A DNA stretch of 64,000 nucleotides from Nonomuraea aurantiaca (GCF_020215705.1 NZ_JAIWNB010000020.1:62001-126000), one strand, 5' to 3'. Shown: positions 25,342 to 34,578, counted from the first letter of the stretch. The notes: generated by a model from the sequence alone, not told the origin. A program made the numbers and translations.

Positions 25342-26295
25342 GTGTCCGTGCAGGTGAGCCGCCGAGTCTTGGTGGCGGGGGTGCTGCTCCTGGCCCTCGC
25401 CTCGGCCGGCGCCGCCCCGGACCGGTCGCTGGAGGCGGGCGGCCTCTCGGTCGCGGTTCGTGATCTGTCGTCCGGTAGGGCCGACCAGTCCGCGACGGTG
25501 CGTGACGTGCCATCCGGCGGACCCGGCCAGTCCGCGACCGGCCACAGCCCGAGGGCCGGAGATCGTGAGCTTCCGGCGGAGGCGCGGGGCCTCTGGGGGG
25601 ACGGCGCCGAGGTCGTACGAGGTGTGCGGTCGGTCGTCGTCGGTCAGCACGCGGCGCCCGAGTCGCTCCGCGACCTGGCGCGCAGGGCCGATACCGCCGG
25701 GTCGCGGGTCTCCGCCGTGCTCGGCCGCCCGGTGCGGCCCGTGGTGCTCGTGCCCGGCTCGGCGGCCGAGGCCGCCCGGGTGGCCGGGGTGGGGAGTGTC
25801 GACGGGCTGGCGGCGGTGGCCGACGGCGGGAGGGTGGTCGTGGTGCCCGAGAACTTCGCCCGGCTGACCCCCACCGGGCGGGACATCGTGCTCACCCACG
25901 AGCTCACCCACGTCGCGGCCGGGACGAAGCGGTTGCCGGTGTGGCTCTATGAGGGATTCGCCGACTACGTGGGCTACCGGGACGCGGGGTTGCCGGTCCG
26001 GGTGGCCGCCGCCGAGTTGGCCGCAGAGGTGCGGGCCGGGCGCTTGCCGAGTGAATTGCCAGGGTCTGCGGCATTCGCACCGTCCACTCGGGAGCCCGTA
26101 CGCCTGGCGCGGGCGTACCAGGAGGCGTGGCTGGCGTGTCGCTTCATCGCCGCGCGGTTCGGTGAGGGGACTCTGGTGAGGCTCTACCGTGATGCCCAGA
26201 CGGGTGGCATCGACCAGGGGCTCACCAGACTCGGGCTCTCGGCGGGGACGCTGACGGCGCGATGGCGCGACTACGTGCGGGACCAGCTTGCGTAA
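25342..26295 (+). CDS. Secreted HExxH zinc metallopeptidase-like protein
   Basis: A 317-residue secreted protein. A signal peptide (about 1-25) precedes a low-complexity Ser/Gly/Asp stretch (30-75) and a gluzincin-like catalytic region with THELTHVAAG (His186, Glu187, His190) and, about 13 residues later, WLYEGFADYVGY, whose glutamate is the likely third zinc ligand. This is the peptidase MA-like arrangement. The substrate is unknown. GTG 25342 was kept as start because a basic MSVQVSRR segment precedes the hydrophobic core. The next gene starts 11 bases downstream. Confidence 0.8.
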   Translation: MSVQVSRRVLVAGVLLLALASAGAAPDRSLEAGGLSVAVRDLSSGRADQSATVRDVPSGGPGQSATGHSPRAGDRELPAEARGLWGDGAEVVRGVRSVVVGQHAAPESLRDLARRADTAGSRVSAVLGRPVRPVVLVPGSAAEAARVAGVGSVDGLAAVADGGRVVVVPENFARLTPTGRDIVLTHELTHVAAGTKRLPVWLYEGFADYVGYRDAGLPVRVAAAELAAEVRAGRLPSELPGSAAFAPSTREPVRLARAYQEAWLACRFIAARFGEGTLVRLYRDAQTGGIDQGLTRLGLSAGTLTARWRDYVRDQLA

Positions 26296-26306
26296 GGGGA
26301 ACGCGG

Positions 26307-27734
26307 ATGGACGATCTGCAGGGCACCGGCGACATGCCGCCTGACGACGACGCCTCAAGTGGCTCCGCCGCGCCGGACGACCGCGCGGGACCGAGCGACC
26401 GCGCCGTGTCCGCCGCGCCGGACGACCGCGTAGGACCGAGCGACCGCGCCGTGTCCGGCGGCGGGGTCACGTCCGGTGGGGACGGCGTGGCCGGCCGGGC
26501 CGGTGCCGGTTGGGCGCTGGTCGTTCTCGGCGTGGTGATCCTGGCCGTGGTGGCGTTCACGACGCCCTGGCGGGTGATGCCCTCCGGCATCCCCACGGTG
26601 ACGCCGGATCCGGCGCGTGACTTCAGTGCCGCCGAGATCGCCAGGGCCGCCGCCTTCGACGCGGCCACGAGCCTTCCCGGCTACCTCTCCCTCGGGCTGA
26701 CCGTGCTGTTCGCGGGGCTGCTCGTGCTCACGCCGTTCGGCGCCAAGGTGCTGGGTAAGCTGCGGGGGCCGTGGTGGGTGCGGGTCGTGCTCGGGGTGGT
26801 GGTGCTGACCGCGATCGTCGAGGCGATCAGGTGGCCCCTGGGCATCTGGTACGAGGTGCGGCTGCGCGACTACGGCCTGTCCACGCAGGACTGGGCCGGC
26901 TGGACCGGCGACCGGCTCAAGAGCCTGGCCGTGAACGTGGTGCTGCAGTCCATCATGGTGCTGGTCGTGGTGGCGCTGGCCAGGTGGCTGCGGCGCTGGT
27001 GGATCCCGGCCGCCGCGGGCGCGTTCGCGTTCACCCTGGTGGCGTCGTTCGTGTATCCGGTCGTGTTCGAGCCGCTGTTCAACGACTTCCGCCCGATGCC
27101 GGGGGGCGCGCTCAGAGCCAACCTGATGATGCTGGCCGAGCGGGCCCATGTCCCGGTCGAGGACGTACTGATCGCCGACGCCTCCCGCCGGACGAACGCG
27201 CTCAACGCCTACGTCTCCGGCTTCGGCGCCACGCGCCGGATCGTCGTGTACGACACGCTGCTCAGAGCCCCGCAGTCCGAGGTCGAGCTGGTCGTGGCGC
27301 ACGAGCTGGGCCACGCCAAATACGGGGACGTGCTCGTCGGTACGCTGGTGGGCGGGCTGGGCGCCGCGTTCGGCACGATCCTGCTGTTCCTGCTCCTGGG
27401 CCTGCTACGGCGGCGCACGGGCATCGGCTCGGCGGCCGACCCGCGGGCGGTGGGTGTGATCATGGGCTTGATGAGCCTGGCCACGGTCGTCTCGGGGCCG
27501 GCCCAGAACGTGATCAGCCGCCACATCGAGGCCCGCGCCGACCTCCACGCCCTGAACCTCACGAAGGACCCGGCCACCTTTATCTCGATGCAGAAACGCC
27601 TGGCAATCACCAATATTTCCGACTTGTCGCCGGATCCGGTGGAATATGCCCTCTATGCGTCGCACCCCTCCGGCCCCGAACGCATCGCCATGGCCCGGGA
27701 GTGGGCCGCGCTGAACGGCCGGCAGCAGCCGTGA
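26307..27734 (+). CDS. M48 family (Ste24/CAAX protease-like) membrane metalloprotease
   Basis: A 475-residue integral membrane zinc protease. After an acidic cytoplasmic N-terminus with a duplicated 15-residue block, several membrane helices (about 70-90, 125-150, 165-190, 225-260) surround an M48 domain with AHELGHAKYGD (His332, Glu333, His336) and the downstream EARADLHAL motif supplying the third ligand. This is the long Ste24-like form with N-terminal helices. ATG 26307 has AAGGGGA six bases upstream. Its stop overlaps the pimB start in a GTGA arrangement, so expression is coupled. Confidence 0.9.
   Translation: MDDLQGTGDMPPDDDASSGSAAPDDRAGPSDRAVSAAPDDRVGPSDRAVSGGGVTSGGDGVAGRAGAGWALVVLGVVILAVVAFTTPWRVMPSGIPTVTPDPARDFSAAEIARAAAFDAATSLPGYLSLGLTVLFAGLLVLTPFGAKVLGKLRGPWWVRVVLGVVVLTAIVEAIRWPLGIWYEVRLRDYGLSTQDWAGWTGDRLKSLAVNVVLQSIMVLVVVALARWLRRWWIPAAAGAFAFTLVASFVYPVVFEPLFNDFRPMPGGALRANLMMLAERAHVPVEDVLIADASRRTNALNAYVSGFGATRRIVVYDTLLRAPQSEVELVVAHELGHAKYGDVLVGTLVGGLGAAFGTILLFLLLGLLRRRTGIGSAADPRAVGVIMGLMSLATVVSGPAQNVISRHIEARADLHALNLTKDPATFISMQKRLAITNISDLSPDPVEYALYASHPSGPERIAMAREWAALNGRQQP
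26367..26456 (+). repeat. 45-bp tandem duplication inside the M48 protease gene
   Basis: Two head-to-tail 45-bp units (26367-26411 and 26412-26456) differ at two bases and encode AAPDDRAGPSDRAVS and AAPDDRVGPSDRAVS in the disordered N-terminus. The reading frame is kept. Confidence 0.9.
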
Positions 27735-28816
27735 GCGGTGTGCTCATCGTCACGAACGACTTCCCGCCCCGGCCGGGCGGCATCCAGTCGTTCGTGCACG
27801 GGCTGGCCCTGCGCACCCCCGGCGTGGCCGTCTACGCCCCGGCCTGGCAGGGGTGCGCGGAGTTCGACCGCCGCCAGCCGTACCGGATCGTCCGTCACCC
27901 CACCTCGCTCATGCTGCCGACCCCGGCGGTCGCCCGCCGGGCCGCCCGCCTGCTGGCCGAGCAGCGGGCGGACACCGTGGTGTTCGGCTCGGCGGCCCCG
28001 CTGGGGCTGCTCGCGCCGGGGTTACGGGCGGCCGGCGCGCGGCGCGTGGTGATGCTCACCCACGGCCACGAGGCGTCGTGGGCGAGCGCGCCGCTGTTCC
28101 GCGGGGCGCTGCGCAGGATCGGCGAGCACGCCGACGTGGTGACCTACCTCGGCGAGTACACACGCGCCCGGCTGGCCGCCGCGATCTCGCCGGCCAAGCT
28201 GGTACGGCTGGCGCCGGGCGTGGACACCGGCCAGTTCCACCCGGACGCGGTCAAGGCCGAGCTCGGGCTGGCCGGGCGGCCCGTGGTGATCTGCGTGTCG
28301 AGGCTGGTGCCGCGCAAGGGACAGGACCAGCTCATCAGGGCCTGGCCCCGGGTGCTGCGGTCGGTGCCGGAGTCGGTGCTGCTGCTCGTGGGCGGCGGGC
28401 CGTACCGCAAGAGGCTGGAGAAGCTGGCGCGGGGGCACGAGTCCGTCCGCTTCACCGGCACGGTCCCGGCGGGGAGCCTGGCCGGCTACTACGCCGCCGC
28501 CGACGTGTTCGCGATGCCGTGCCGTACCCGGCTGGGCGGCGTCGACGTCGAGGGGCTGGGGATCGTGTTCCTGGAGGCGTCGGCGACCGGTCTGCCGGTC
28601 GTCGCGGGCGCGTCCGGCGGCGCCCCGGACGCGGTACGGCAGGGCGAGACCGGCCTCGTCGTCGACGGTACCGACGTGGAGGAGGTCGCCGCGGCGTTGA
28701 TCGAGCTGCTCGGCGACCCCGAACGGGCCCGGAAGATGGGCGCCCGGGGCCGTGACTGGATCACCGGCGAGTGGACCTGGGACCAGGTCGCCGCCCGCTT
28801 CCACGCGCTCCTTTAG
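27731..28816 (+). CDS. pimB: GDP-mannose-dependent alpha-mannosyltransferase (PimB-like)
   Basis: A 361-residue GT4 glycosyltransferase. Its N-terminus (VLIVTNDFPPRPGGIQSFVH), the PSLMLP-like segment TSLMLPTP, THGHEASWA, VSRLVPRKGQDQLI and MPCRTRLGGVDVEGLGIVFL match the mycobacterial PimB' (Rv2188c) family, which adds the second mannose to phosphatidylinositol mannoside. The GxxFLEASA part contains the GT4 ExxxxxxxE donor-binding motif. It starts at GTG 27731, overlapping the M48 gene. The product works at the cytoplasmic face of the membrane. The assignment is from recalled family sequence. Confidence 0.88.
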   Translation: MSGVLIVTNDFPPRPGGIQSFVHGLALRTPGVAVYAPAWQGCAEFDRRQPYRIVRHPTSLMLPTPAVARRAARLLAEQRADTVVFGSAAPLGLLAPGLRAAGARRVVMLTHGHEASWASAPLFRGALRRIGEHADVVTYLGEYTRARLAAAISPAKLVRLAPGVDTGQFHPDAVKAELGLAGRPVVICVSRLVPRKGQDQLIRAWPRVLRSVPESVLLLVGGGPYRKRLEKLARGHESVRFTGTVPAGSLAGYYAAADVFAMPCRTRLGGVDVEGLGIVFLEASATGLPVVAGASGGAPDAVRQGETGLVVDGTDVEEVAAALIELLGDPERARKMGARGRDWITGEWTWDQVAARFHALL

Positions 28817-29730
28817 CCCTTGGTGGCCCCCAGCGTGAGTCCGGCGACGAACTGCTTGTGCAGCATCTGGAAGACGATCAGCGTGGGCAGCGCGACCAGC
28901 ATCGACCCGGCCGCCAGCAGGTTGTAGTCGGTGAAGAACTGGCCGCGCAGGTTGTTCAGGGCCGAGGTGACGGGCAGCTTGTCGCCCGACGACATCAGCA
29001 CCAGCGCCCACAGGAAGTCGTTGTACATGAAGGTGAACTCCAGCGTGGCCAGCGCCGCCAGCACCGGGCGGCACAGCGGCAGCGTGAGCTGCCAGTAGCG
29101 GCGCCACACGCCGGCCCCGTCGACCAGCGCCGCCTCGGTGATCTCCTCCGGGATCGTGCGCATGAAGTTCGACATGACGAACACGCAGAAGCCGAACTGG
29201 AACGCCACGTGCACCAGGATCAGCCCGAGGTAGGAGTCGTACAGCGACTGCGAGTCCGACAGCCACGAGGGCAGCGGCACGAGCGTGTAGAGGGTGTAGA
29301 GCGGGGTGATCAGCACCTGCGGCGGCAGCAGGTTGCCCGCCGTGAACGTGATCAGCAGCGCCTTGCGCCCCGGAATGCGCAGCCGCGCGATCGCGAACGC
29401 GGTGAACGACGCCATGAACAGCGTGATCAGCACCCCCGGGATCACGATGATCAGCGTGTTGAGGTAGTAGCGGGGCAGGTCGGCCTGGCTCCACGCCTGC
29501 CCGTAGTAGTCCAGCGTCAGATGCTCGGGCAGCGAGAAGTAGCCCAGCCGCGAGGTCTCCTCGTACGGGCGCAGCGAGGCGTAGAGCGCCAGCGCGAGCG
29601 GCAGGACCCAGCCCAGCGCCACGAGGCCGAGGAAGGCGTGCAGCAGGATCCGCAGCGGACGCGCCCGGCGGCGTACCGGCTCCCGCCGGTCCTGGACCGG
29701 CGGCGTGGCGGTGGGCGCGATGAGCGTCAT
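28813..29730 (-). CDS. Carbohydrate ABC transporter permease (MalG-like)
   Basis: A 305-residue inner-membrane permease of the CUT1 sugar-importer family with six helices. The cytoplasmic EAA loop reads EITEAALVDGAGVWRRYWQLTLPL (about 200-223), where the ATPase docks. It overlaps the partner permease gene by four bases and converges by four bases on pimB. It is the last gene of a three-gene binding-protein/permease/permease operon that lacks an ATPase gene; in streptomycetes such systems share the ATPase MsiK, so the same is inferred here. Confidence 0.92.
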   Translation of the reverse strand: MTLIAPTATPPVQDRREPVRRRARPLRILLHAFLGLVALGWVLPLALALYASLRPYEETSRLGYFSLPEHLTLDYYGQAWSQADLPRYYLNTLIIVIPGVLITLFMASFTAFAIARLRIPGRKALLITFTAGNLLPPQVLITPLYTLYTLVPLPSWLSDSQSLYDSYLGLILVHVAFQFGFCVFVMSNFMRTIPEEITEAALVDGAGVWRRYWQLTLPLCRPVLAALATLEFTFMYNDFLWALVLMSSGDKLPVTSALNNLRGQFFTDYNLLAAGSMLVALPTLIVFQMLHKQFVAGLTLGATKG

Positions 29731-30599
29731 CGTTCCTCCCTGAACAGCTGCGACAGGTAAGTGACGATGAACCCGAGCGTGATCACCAGCAGGATCACCG
29801 CGATCGCCGAGCCGAACCCGATGCGGCTCGCCTCACCCACGATGTTCTCGGTGACCAGCACCGACAGCAGTTCCAGCCCGTTCCTGCCCTTGTTGATGGC
29901 GTAGACGATGTCGAACGCGCGCAGCGCCTCGATCACCGTGATCACCAGCACGATCACGTTGACCGGCCGCAGCGTCGGGAACACCACCCGGAAGAACGCC
30001 TGCGCCTCGTTGGCCCCGTCGATCGCGGCCGCCTCCTTGAGCGCGGGGTCGACCGCCTTCAGCCCGGCCAGATAGATGATCATGACGTACCCGACGTGCC
30101 GCCAGGCGGCCGCCACCATGACCACCCAGATGTTGATCGACCGGTCGCCCAGCCAGTCCACGGTCAGGCCGGTCACCGCGTTCAGCACGCCGTAGTCGGA
30201 GGAGTAGACGAGCTGCGCGATGAACCCCACAACGGCCAGCGACAGCACGACCGGCGTGTACAGCGCGCTCTGGTACACGCGCGACAGCCGCAGCCGCCGG
30301 TCCAGCAGCACCGCGCAGAACAGCCCGAACGGCGTCGCGACCAGGCCGAGGAAGCCGAGCCAGAGCACGTTGTTGCGGATGGCCGACCAGAACGGCGGAT
30401 AGTCGTTGACCAGGTCGCCGTAGTTCCGGCCGCCCACCCACTCCATCGGCTTGATGCCGTTCCAGTCGGTGCCCGACAGCCCGATGGAGGCCAGCGTGGG
30501 CCCCCAGATGAGGCCCACGTTGACGATGATGGCCACCCCCAGCCCGATGACCAGGATGGTCACGTCGCGGGCGGAGTAGCGACGGGTCTTGGCGGCCAT
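29727..30599 (-). CDS. Carbohydrate ABC transporter permease (MalF-like)
   Basis: A 290-residue permease, the MalF-type partner of the next gene. Six helices are visible, with the EAA loop LKEAAAIDGANEAQAFFRVV at about 180-200. The start overlaps the final base of the upstream binding-protein gene and the stop overlaps the downstream permease, giving a tightly coupled operon. The short, MalF-like N-terminus lacks a large periplasmic loop, as is common in Gram-positive CUT1 systems. Confidence 0.92.
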   Translation of the reverse strand: MAAKTRRYSARDVTILVIGLGVAIIVNVGLIWGPTLASIGLSGTDWNGIKPMEWVGGRNYGDLVNDYPPFWSAIRNNVLWLGFLGLVATPFGLFCAVLLDRRLRLSRVYQSALYTPVVLSLAVVGFIAQLVYSSDYGVLNAVTGLTVDWLGDRSINIWVVMVAAAWRHVGYVMIIYLAGLKAVDPALKEAAAIDGANEAQAFFRVVFPTLRPVNVIVLVITVIEALRAFDIVYAINKGRNGLELLSVLVTENIVGEASRIGFGSAIAVILLVITLGFIVTYLSQLFREER

Positions 30600-31885
30600 C
30601 AGCGGAAGATGTTGCTCTTCTGCTTCTCGATGCTCGACAGCAAGGAGTCGATCTCGTTCGGCTTGCCGACGAACGACTGCAGCGAGGGGATCATCACGGT
30701 CGAGGCGAAGTCGGGCCGGGTGTCACGGTCGAGGAACTGGGCGAGGTGCGTCGCCTTGGACACCAGCTCGGCGCCGCGCTTCTGCAGCGTGCTGTAACCG
30801 CTGGTGTCGGCCTTGGAGCTGGCGGCCAGGGTGCCCGGGTCGAGCTTGGTGGCGATGTTCTGCGAGGCGCCCTGGGCCAGGTGCTTGAGCACGGCCTTGG
30901 CCCCGTCGACGTTCTTGGCCTTGCCCGAGATCATGTAGCCGTCGATGGGCGCGTCGATGGAGTCCGTGCCGTAGGTCGGATTGATCTCGGGGAAGGTGAA
31001 GAAGTCGATGTCGTCGCGCTCGTTCTCCGGGAACTGCTGGGCGACGAACATGCCGAGCAGGTACATGCCGGTCTTCTTCTGCTGCAGCGCCTGACCGGCC
31101 TCCTGCCAGGTACGGCCCAGCGCGGCGGGCTGGTGATACTCCATCAGCCCGCGCCAGGTGTCGAAGACCTGCTTGACCCTGGGATCGGTCCACGACTCCT
31201 TGCCGCCCATGAGCGAGATGTGGAAGTCGTAGCCGTTCGTCCGCATGTTGATGATGTCGAACGTGCCCATCGCGGGCCAGCCGTCCTTGTCGGCGAACCC
31301 GATCGGGATCAGCCCGTCGGCCTTCATCTTCTTGGCCAGCGCGGTGAACTCGTCCAGCGTCTTGGGCGGCTCGTAGCCCTTCTCCTGCCACACGCTCTTG
31401 CGATAGAAGACGGCCCACGGATAGTAGGTGAACGGCACGAAGTACTGCTTGCCGTCGGTGCCGGTCGAGGCGGCCTTGAAGGCGGGCGTGTAGTCGCTCC
31501 CGATCTCTCGCCACACGTCCGAGATGTCCGTCGCGAGCCCCTGCTCGGCGAAGAACTGCATGCGATATCCGGCGAACCAGGTGAAGACATCGTCCGGCGT
31601 GCCTTTGAGGTAGCGGTTGATGTTCTCCTGGAACGTGTTGTGGTCCACGGTGTTGATCTTCACCTGGGCCTGGGTGAAGCCCTTCAGAACGGTTTCGAGG
31701 GACTTCTTGGGGATTTCGTCCGAGGCGTTGGAACCTAACGTGACCGTGCCGAGATTTCCGGACGACTTACCACCCGGCGGCGCGGGCTGGCTGGAGCCGC
31801 AGCCGGCCAGGACGGCCGGGACGCCGAAGGTGGCGGCCGCGCCGAGCAGCAGGTTACGACGGGAGATCGGCAGACGTTGGACCAT
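30599..31885 (-). CDS. Sugar-binding lipoprotein of ABC transporter
   Basis: A 428-residue extracellular solute-binding protein family 1 member. The signal has a twin-arginine motif (SRRNLLLG) and lipobox LAGC, so it may be exported by Tat and then lipid-anchored. The mature part has the family's YKSVW/PKTLDEF and WPAM segments lining a sugar site. ATG 31885 has AAGGAGG eight bases upstream. It is the first gene of the minus-strand sugar operon and is divergent from the DeoR-type regulator, which is the obvious candidate controller. The sugar is unknown. Confidence 0.92.
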   Translation of the reverse strand: MVQRLPISRRNLLLGAAATFGVPAVLAGCGSSQPAPPGGKSSGNLGTVTLGSNASDEIPKKSLETVLKGFTQAQVKINTVDHNTFQENINRYLKGTPDDVFTWFAGYRMQFFAEQGLATDISDVWREIGSDYTPAFKAASTGTDGKQYFVPFTYYPWAVFYRKSVWQEKGYEPPKTLDEFTALAKKMKADGLIPIGFADKDGWPAMGTFDIINMRTNGYDFHISLMGGKESWTDPRVKQVFDTWRGLMEYHQPAALGRTWQEAGQALQQKKTGMYLLGMFVAQQFPENERDDIDFFTFPEINPTYGTDSIDAPIDGYMISGKAKNVDGAKAVLKHLAQGASQNIATKLDPGTLAASSKADTSGYSTLQKRGAELVSKATHLAQFLDRDTRPDFASTVMIPSLQSFVGKPNEIDSLLSSIEKQKSNIFR

Positions 31886-32079
31886 GGTGGTTCCTCCTTG
31901 CCAGGACCCTCAAATTCCCCCGAATTCGCTCGATTTCCTTCAGAGAAGAGCACACTCAACCAGCTGTCAACGCACGATTTGATGTCATTTCCTTAACGTC
32001 GAACGCCGCCACGAACCATCACAACCGAGCACGGGCCTTGAAATCCGCAGGTGGCGTGTCATGATGCGTCCGAATGGCA

Positions 32080-32109
32080 TGTCGGGAAATGTCGGGAAAC
32101 TGTTGGGAA
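32080..32109 (+). promoter_or_regulatory. Three 10-bp direct repeats upstream of the DeoR gene
   Basis: TGTCGGGAAA occurs at 32080-32089 and again at 32090-32099, followed by the related CTGTTGGGAA. Ten-base spacing puts each unit on the same face of the helix. The repeats end 12 bases before the DeoR start codon, so autoregulation is the simplest reading. Confidence 0.5.
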
Positions 32110-32121
32110 CTGGGTGATGCG

Positions 32122-32889
32122 ATGCTCGCCGTCCAGCGACAGCAGACGATTCTGGAGCTCGTACGGCTGAACGGCGCCGTCAAGGTGGTCGACCTGGTGC
32201 GCGAGTTCGGCGTCTCGGACATCACGATCCGCCGCGACCTCGAGCTGCTGGCCGAGCGGGGACTGCTGGCCAAGGTGCACGGCGGCGCGACCGTCATCGG
32301 CGCCGGTTCGACCGACGAGCCCGGCTTCGCCGCCAAGTCGGTCCAGCAGGAGGGCGAGAAGCTGGTCATCGCCCGCCGCGCCGCCGAGATGGTGTTCCCG
32401 GGCACCGCCGTGGCGCTCTCGGCCGGGACCACGACCTGGACGCTCGCCCACCAGCTGGTGAACACGCCCGGCCTGACCGTGGTGACCAATTCGGTGCGCA
32501 TCGCCGACGTCTTCCAGCACGGAGGCCGGCCGGACCAGACGGTGGTGCTGACGGGCGGCGTACGCACTCCCTCGGACGCGCTGGTCGGCCCGGTGGCGGT
32601 GGCCGCGATCCGGCTGCTCAACGTGGACGTGCTGTTCCTAGGCGTGCACGGGATGACCACGCGGGCCGGGTTCACCACGCCGAACATGATGGAGGCCGAG
32701 ACCGACCGCGCCCTGGTCGAGGCCGCGAGCCGCCTGGTCGTGCTGGCCGATCACACCAAGTGGGGGACCGTGGGCATCAGCACGATCGCCCGGCTCGGCG
32801 AGGCCGACGTGGTGATCTCCGACGGCGGGCTGCCCGAGCCGGCCAGGACCGCGCTGTCGGAGCAGGCGGGCGAGCTGGTCATCGTTTGA
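32122..32889 (+). CDS. DeoR/GlpR-family transcriptional regulator
   Basis: A 255-residue repressor-type regulator. The N-terminal DeoR helix-turn-helix (about 5-58: QRQQTILELVRLNGAVKVVDLVREFGVSDITIRRDLELL, read as two stretches) precedes a sugar-phosphate-sensing domain with ALSAGTTTWTLA and GVRTPSDALVGP. It sits between two divergent sugar-import operons and probably controls one or both. ATG 32122 is used because family members begin a few residues before QRQ; the longer frame from 32074 is unlikely. Confidence 0.92.
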   Translation: MLAVQRQQTILELVRLNGAVKVVDLVREFGVSDITIRRDLELLAERGLLAKVHGGATVIGAGSTDEPGFAAKSVQQEGEKLVIARRAAEMVFPGTAVALSAGTTTWTLAHQLVNTPGLTVVTNSVRIADVFQHGGRPDQTVVLTGGVRTPSDALVGPVAVAAIRLLNVDVLFLGVHGMTTRAGFTTPNMMEAETDRALVEAASRLVVLADHTKWGTVGISTIARLGEADVVISDGGLPEPARTALSEQAGELVIV

Positions 32890-33208
32890 TCTTGACGGGG
32901 CCGGGCACTGGCGGTATGACATGGTTTCCCGCTCCGCCCTCCTCCGTGAGAGTGCCGCCGGGCGGGTCATGGGCGCCCTGCCGCTGCTCCGGGGCCTCGG
33001 AGTGGCGGCCGGGACGCGTCTCACACCCTTTCCCCGCATACCAATCCGATCACATGGCATGTGCTGAGCCGGAGTGGTCCTACCTTTCTGCGGGATCAAG
33101 CCTTATGTTGACACTGCTCAGCTGTTACCCCTAGTAGTGGTCCTACCTATTCACACGCATCATTTCGCGCCCCCACCGAATGATCGGATGAGTGAGAAGG
33201 GTGGCACA
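32890..33208 (+). promoter_or_regulatory. Promoter region of second sugar operon with 13-bp direct repeats
   Basis: AGTGGTCCTACCT occurs exactly at 33073-33085 and at 33136-33148. Between them lies TTGACA (33108-33113), and TAGTAG (33132-33137) could be a -10 with an 18-base gap, so the second repeat overlaps the -10. The repeats look like regulator boxes flanking the promoter. The first 180 bases of this spacer show nothing recognisable. Confidence 0.55.
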
Positions 33209-34501
33209 GTGAACAAGCTGTTCGCGGCTGGGGCGATGACACTCGCCGTCGCGCTCGCGCTTAGTGCCTGCTCAAGCAATACGCCCAGTGGAAGCCAGTC
33301 CTCGGCGCCGGCCTCCGGGGGCAAACAGAAGGTCTCCTTCCTGGTGTTCCCCTCGCCGAACCTGCCGGAGTCGTACTGGAAGGCCCAGGTCGATCTGGTG
33401 ACCAAGGCCAACCCCGACCTCGAGGTCGAGCTGGTCGCCGCGCCTTCGGAGTCCGAGCGCAACGACTACGCCAAGCAGCTGGCCGCTTCGGGGCAGCTGC
33501 CTGACGTACAGATCGGCATGCAGGACCTGATCGCCCTGGAGCCGAGCCTGGCCACATGGACGCCGGAGGAGCTGAAGGACTTCCTCTGCCCGACCTGCGG
33601 CGCGGTCAATGGGAAGATCCTCCAGTTGCCGACCAACACGCAGACGATCCCGAACGTCTACTACAGCAAGAAGCTGTTCCAGAAGGCCGGCATCGCCGAG
33701 CCGCCGAAGACCTACGCCGACCTGCTGGCCGACGCCGAGAAGCTGAAGGCCAAGGGCATCACCCCGTTCGTGACGGGCGGCGTGTTCGTCACCTCCCAGC
33801 CGTGGACCGCCATCCTGGCCACGGACCTGTACGCCAAGACGCCCGACTGGATGACCAAGCGGCGCGGCGGCGAGGTGAAGTTCGCCACCGACCCGGCCAT
33901 GAAGGCCGCCACGCAGAAGTTCACCGACCTGGCCACCAAGGGCTACCTCGACAAGCGGCAGATCGGGCAGGACTATCCCAAGACGCAGGAGGCCTTCCTC
34001 GGCGGCAAGGGCGCGATGTACCCGATGGGCAGCTGGTTCGCCGCCGCGGCCGACGCCTCGTCCATGAAGGACGACATCGGGGTCTTCGCCTGGCCCGGCG
34101 ACGACGGCGCCCTGCACATGCCGACCTTCACCGGCGGCGGGCTGTCCGTCAGCGCGACGGCCAAGAACATGGCCGCGGCCAAGAAGTTCGCGCTGGCCTT
34201 CCAGCTCACCAAGGAGAACCTGGACGCCTCGGTCAAGGCCGACGCGCTCTTCCCGGCGATCAAGGGCTACACGCCTCCGTCGGACACGGGCCCGGTGTTC
34301 AAGGCCGTCTACGACCTGTGGCAGAAGGCGCTCAACGAGAAGGCGACCGTCCCCGCGTTCAGCTGGGAGGCCGGAGACACGGCGATGCTGCCGGGCATGC
34401 AGGGCAAGTTCTGGTCCACGGCGCAGGACCTGGTCAGCGGCAAGAAGACGGTCGACCAGGCACTGGCCTTCCTCGACACCGAGTGGGAGAAATCCGGCTG
34501 A
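33209..34501 (+). CDS. Sugar-binding lipoprotein of second ABC transporter
   Basis: A 430-residue extracellular solute-binding protein family 1 member with signal peptide and lipobox LSAC (cysteine at about 20). The fold is that of CUT1 binding proteins (PNVYYSKKLFQKAGI, KGAMYPMGSWFAAAA, a tryptophan-rich C-terminal lobe). GTG 33209 has AGAAGGG seven bases upstream; the frame extends further but without a signal-like start. It heads a second sugar operon, divergent from and only distantly similar to the one at 28.8-31.9 kb. A stable hairpin follows, before the permease genes. Confidence 0.92.
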   Translation: MNKLFAAGAMTLAVALALSACSSNTPSGSQSSAPASGGKQKVSFLVFPSPNLPESYWKAQVDLVTKANPDLEVELVAAPSESERNDYAKQLAASGQLPDVQIGMQDLIALEPSLATWTPEELKDFLCPTCGAVNGKILQLPTNTQTIPNVYYSKKLFQKAGIAEPPKTYADLLADAEKLKAKGITPFVTGGVFVTSQPWTAILATDLYAKTPDWMTKRRGGEVKFATDPAMKAATQKFTDLATKGYLDKRQIGQDYPKTQEAFLGGKGAMYPMGSWFAAAADASSMKDDIGVFAWPGDDGALHMPTFTGGGLSVSATAKNMAAAKKFALAFQLTKENLDASVKADALFPAIKGYTPPSDTGPVFKAVYDLWQKALNEKATVPAFSWEAGDTAMLPGMQGKFWSTAQDLVSGKKTVDQALAFLDTEWEKSG

Positions 34502-34507
34502 TCCGGC

Positions 34508-34533
34508 GGGGCGGGCCACCGAGCGCCCGCCCC
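34508..34533 (+). terminator. Intercistronic hairpin between binding protein and permease genes
   Basis: Arms GGGGCGGGC (34508-34516) and GCCCGCCCC (34525-34533) are perfect and there is no T-run. Such a hairpin after a binding-protein gene usually stabilises the upstream message or partly terminates it, so that binding protein exceeds permease. Confidence 0.7.
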
Positions 34534-34578
34534 TCGATCTGACCGGGGTCCGATTCCGACCAGGAGGGGTCTGGCCTG

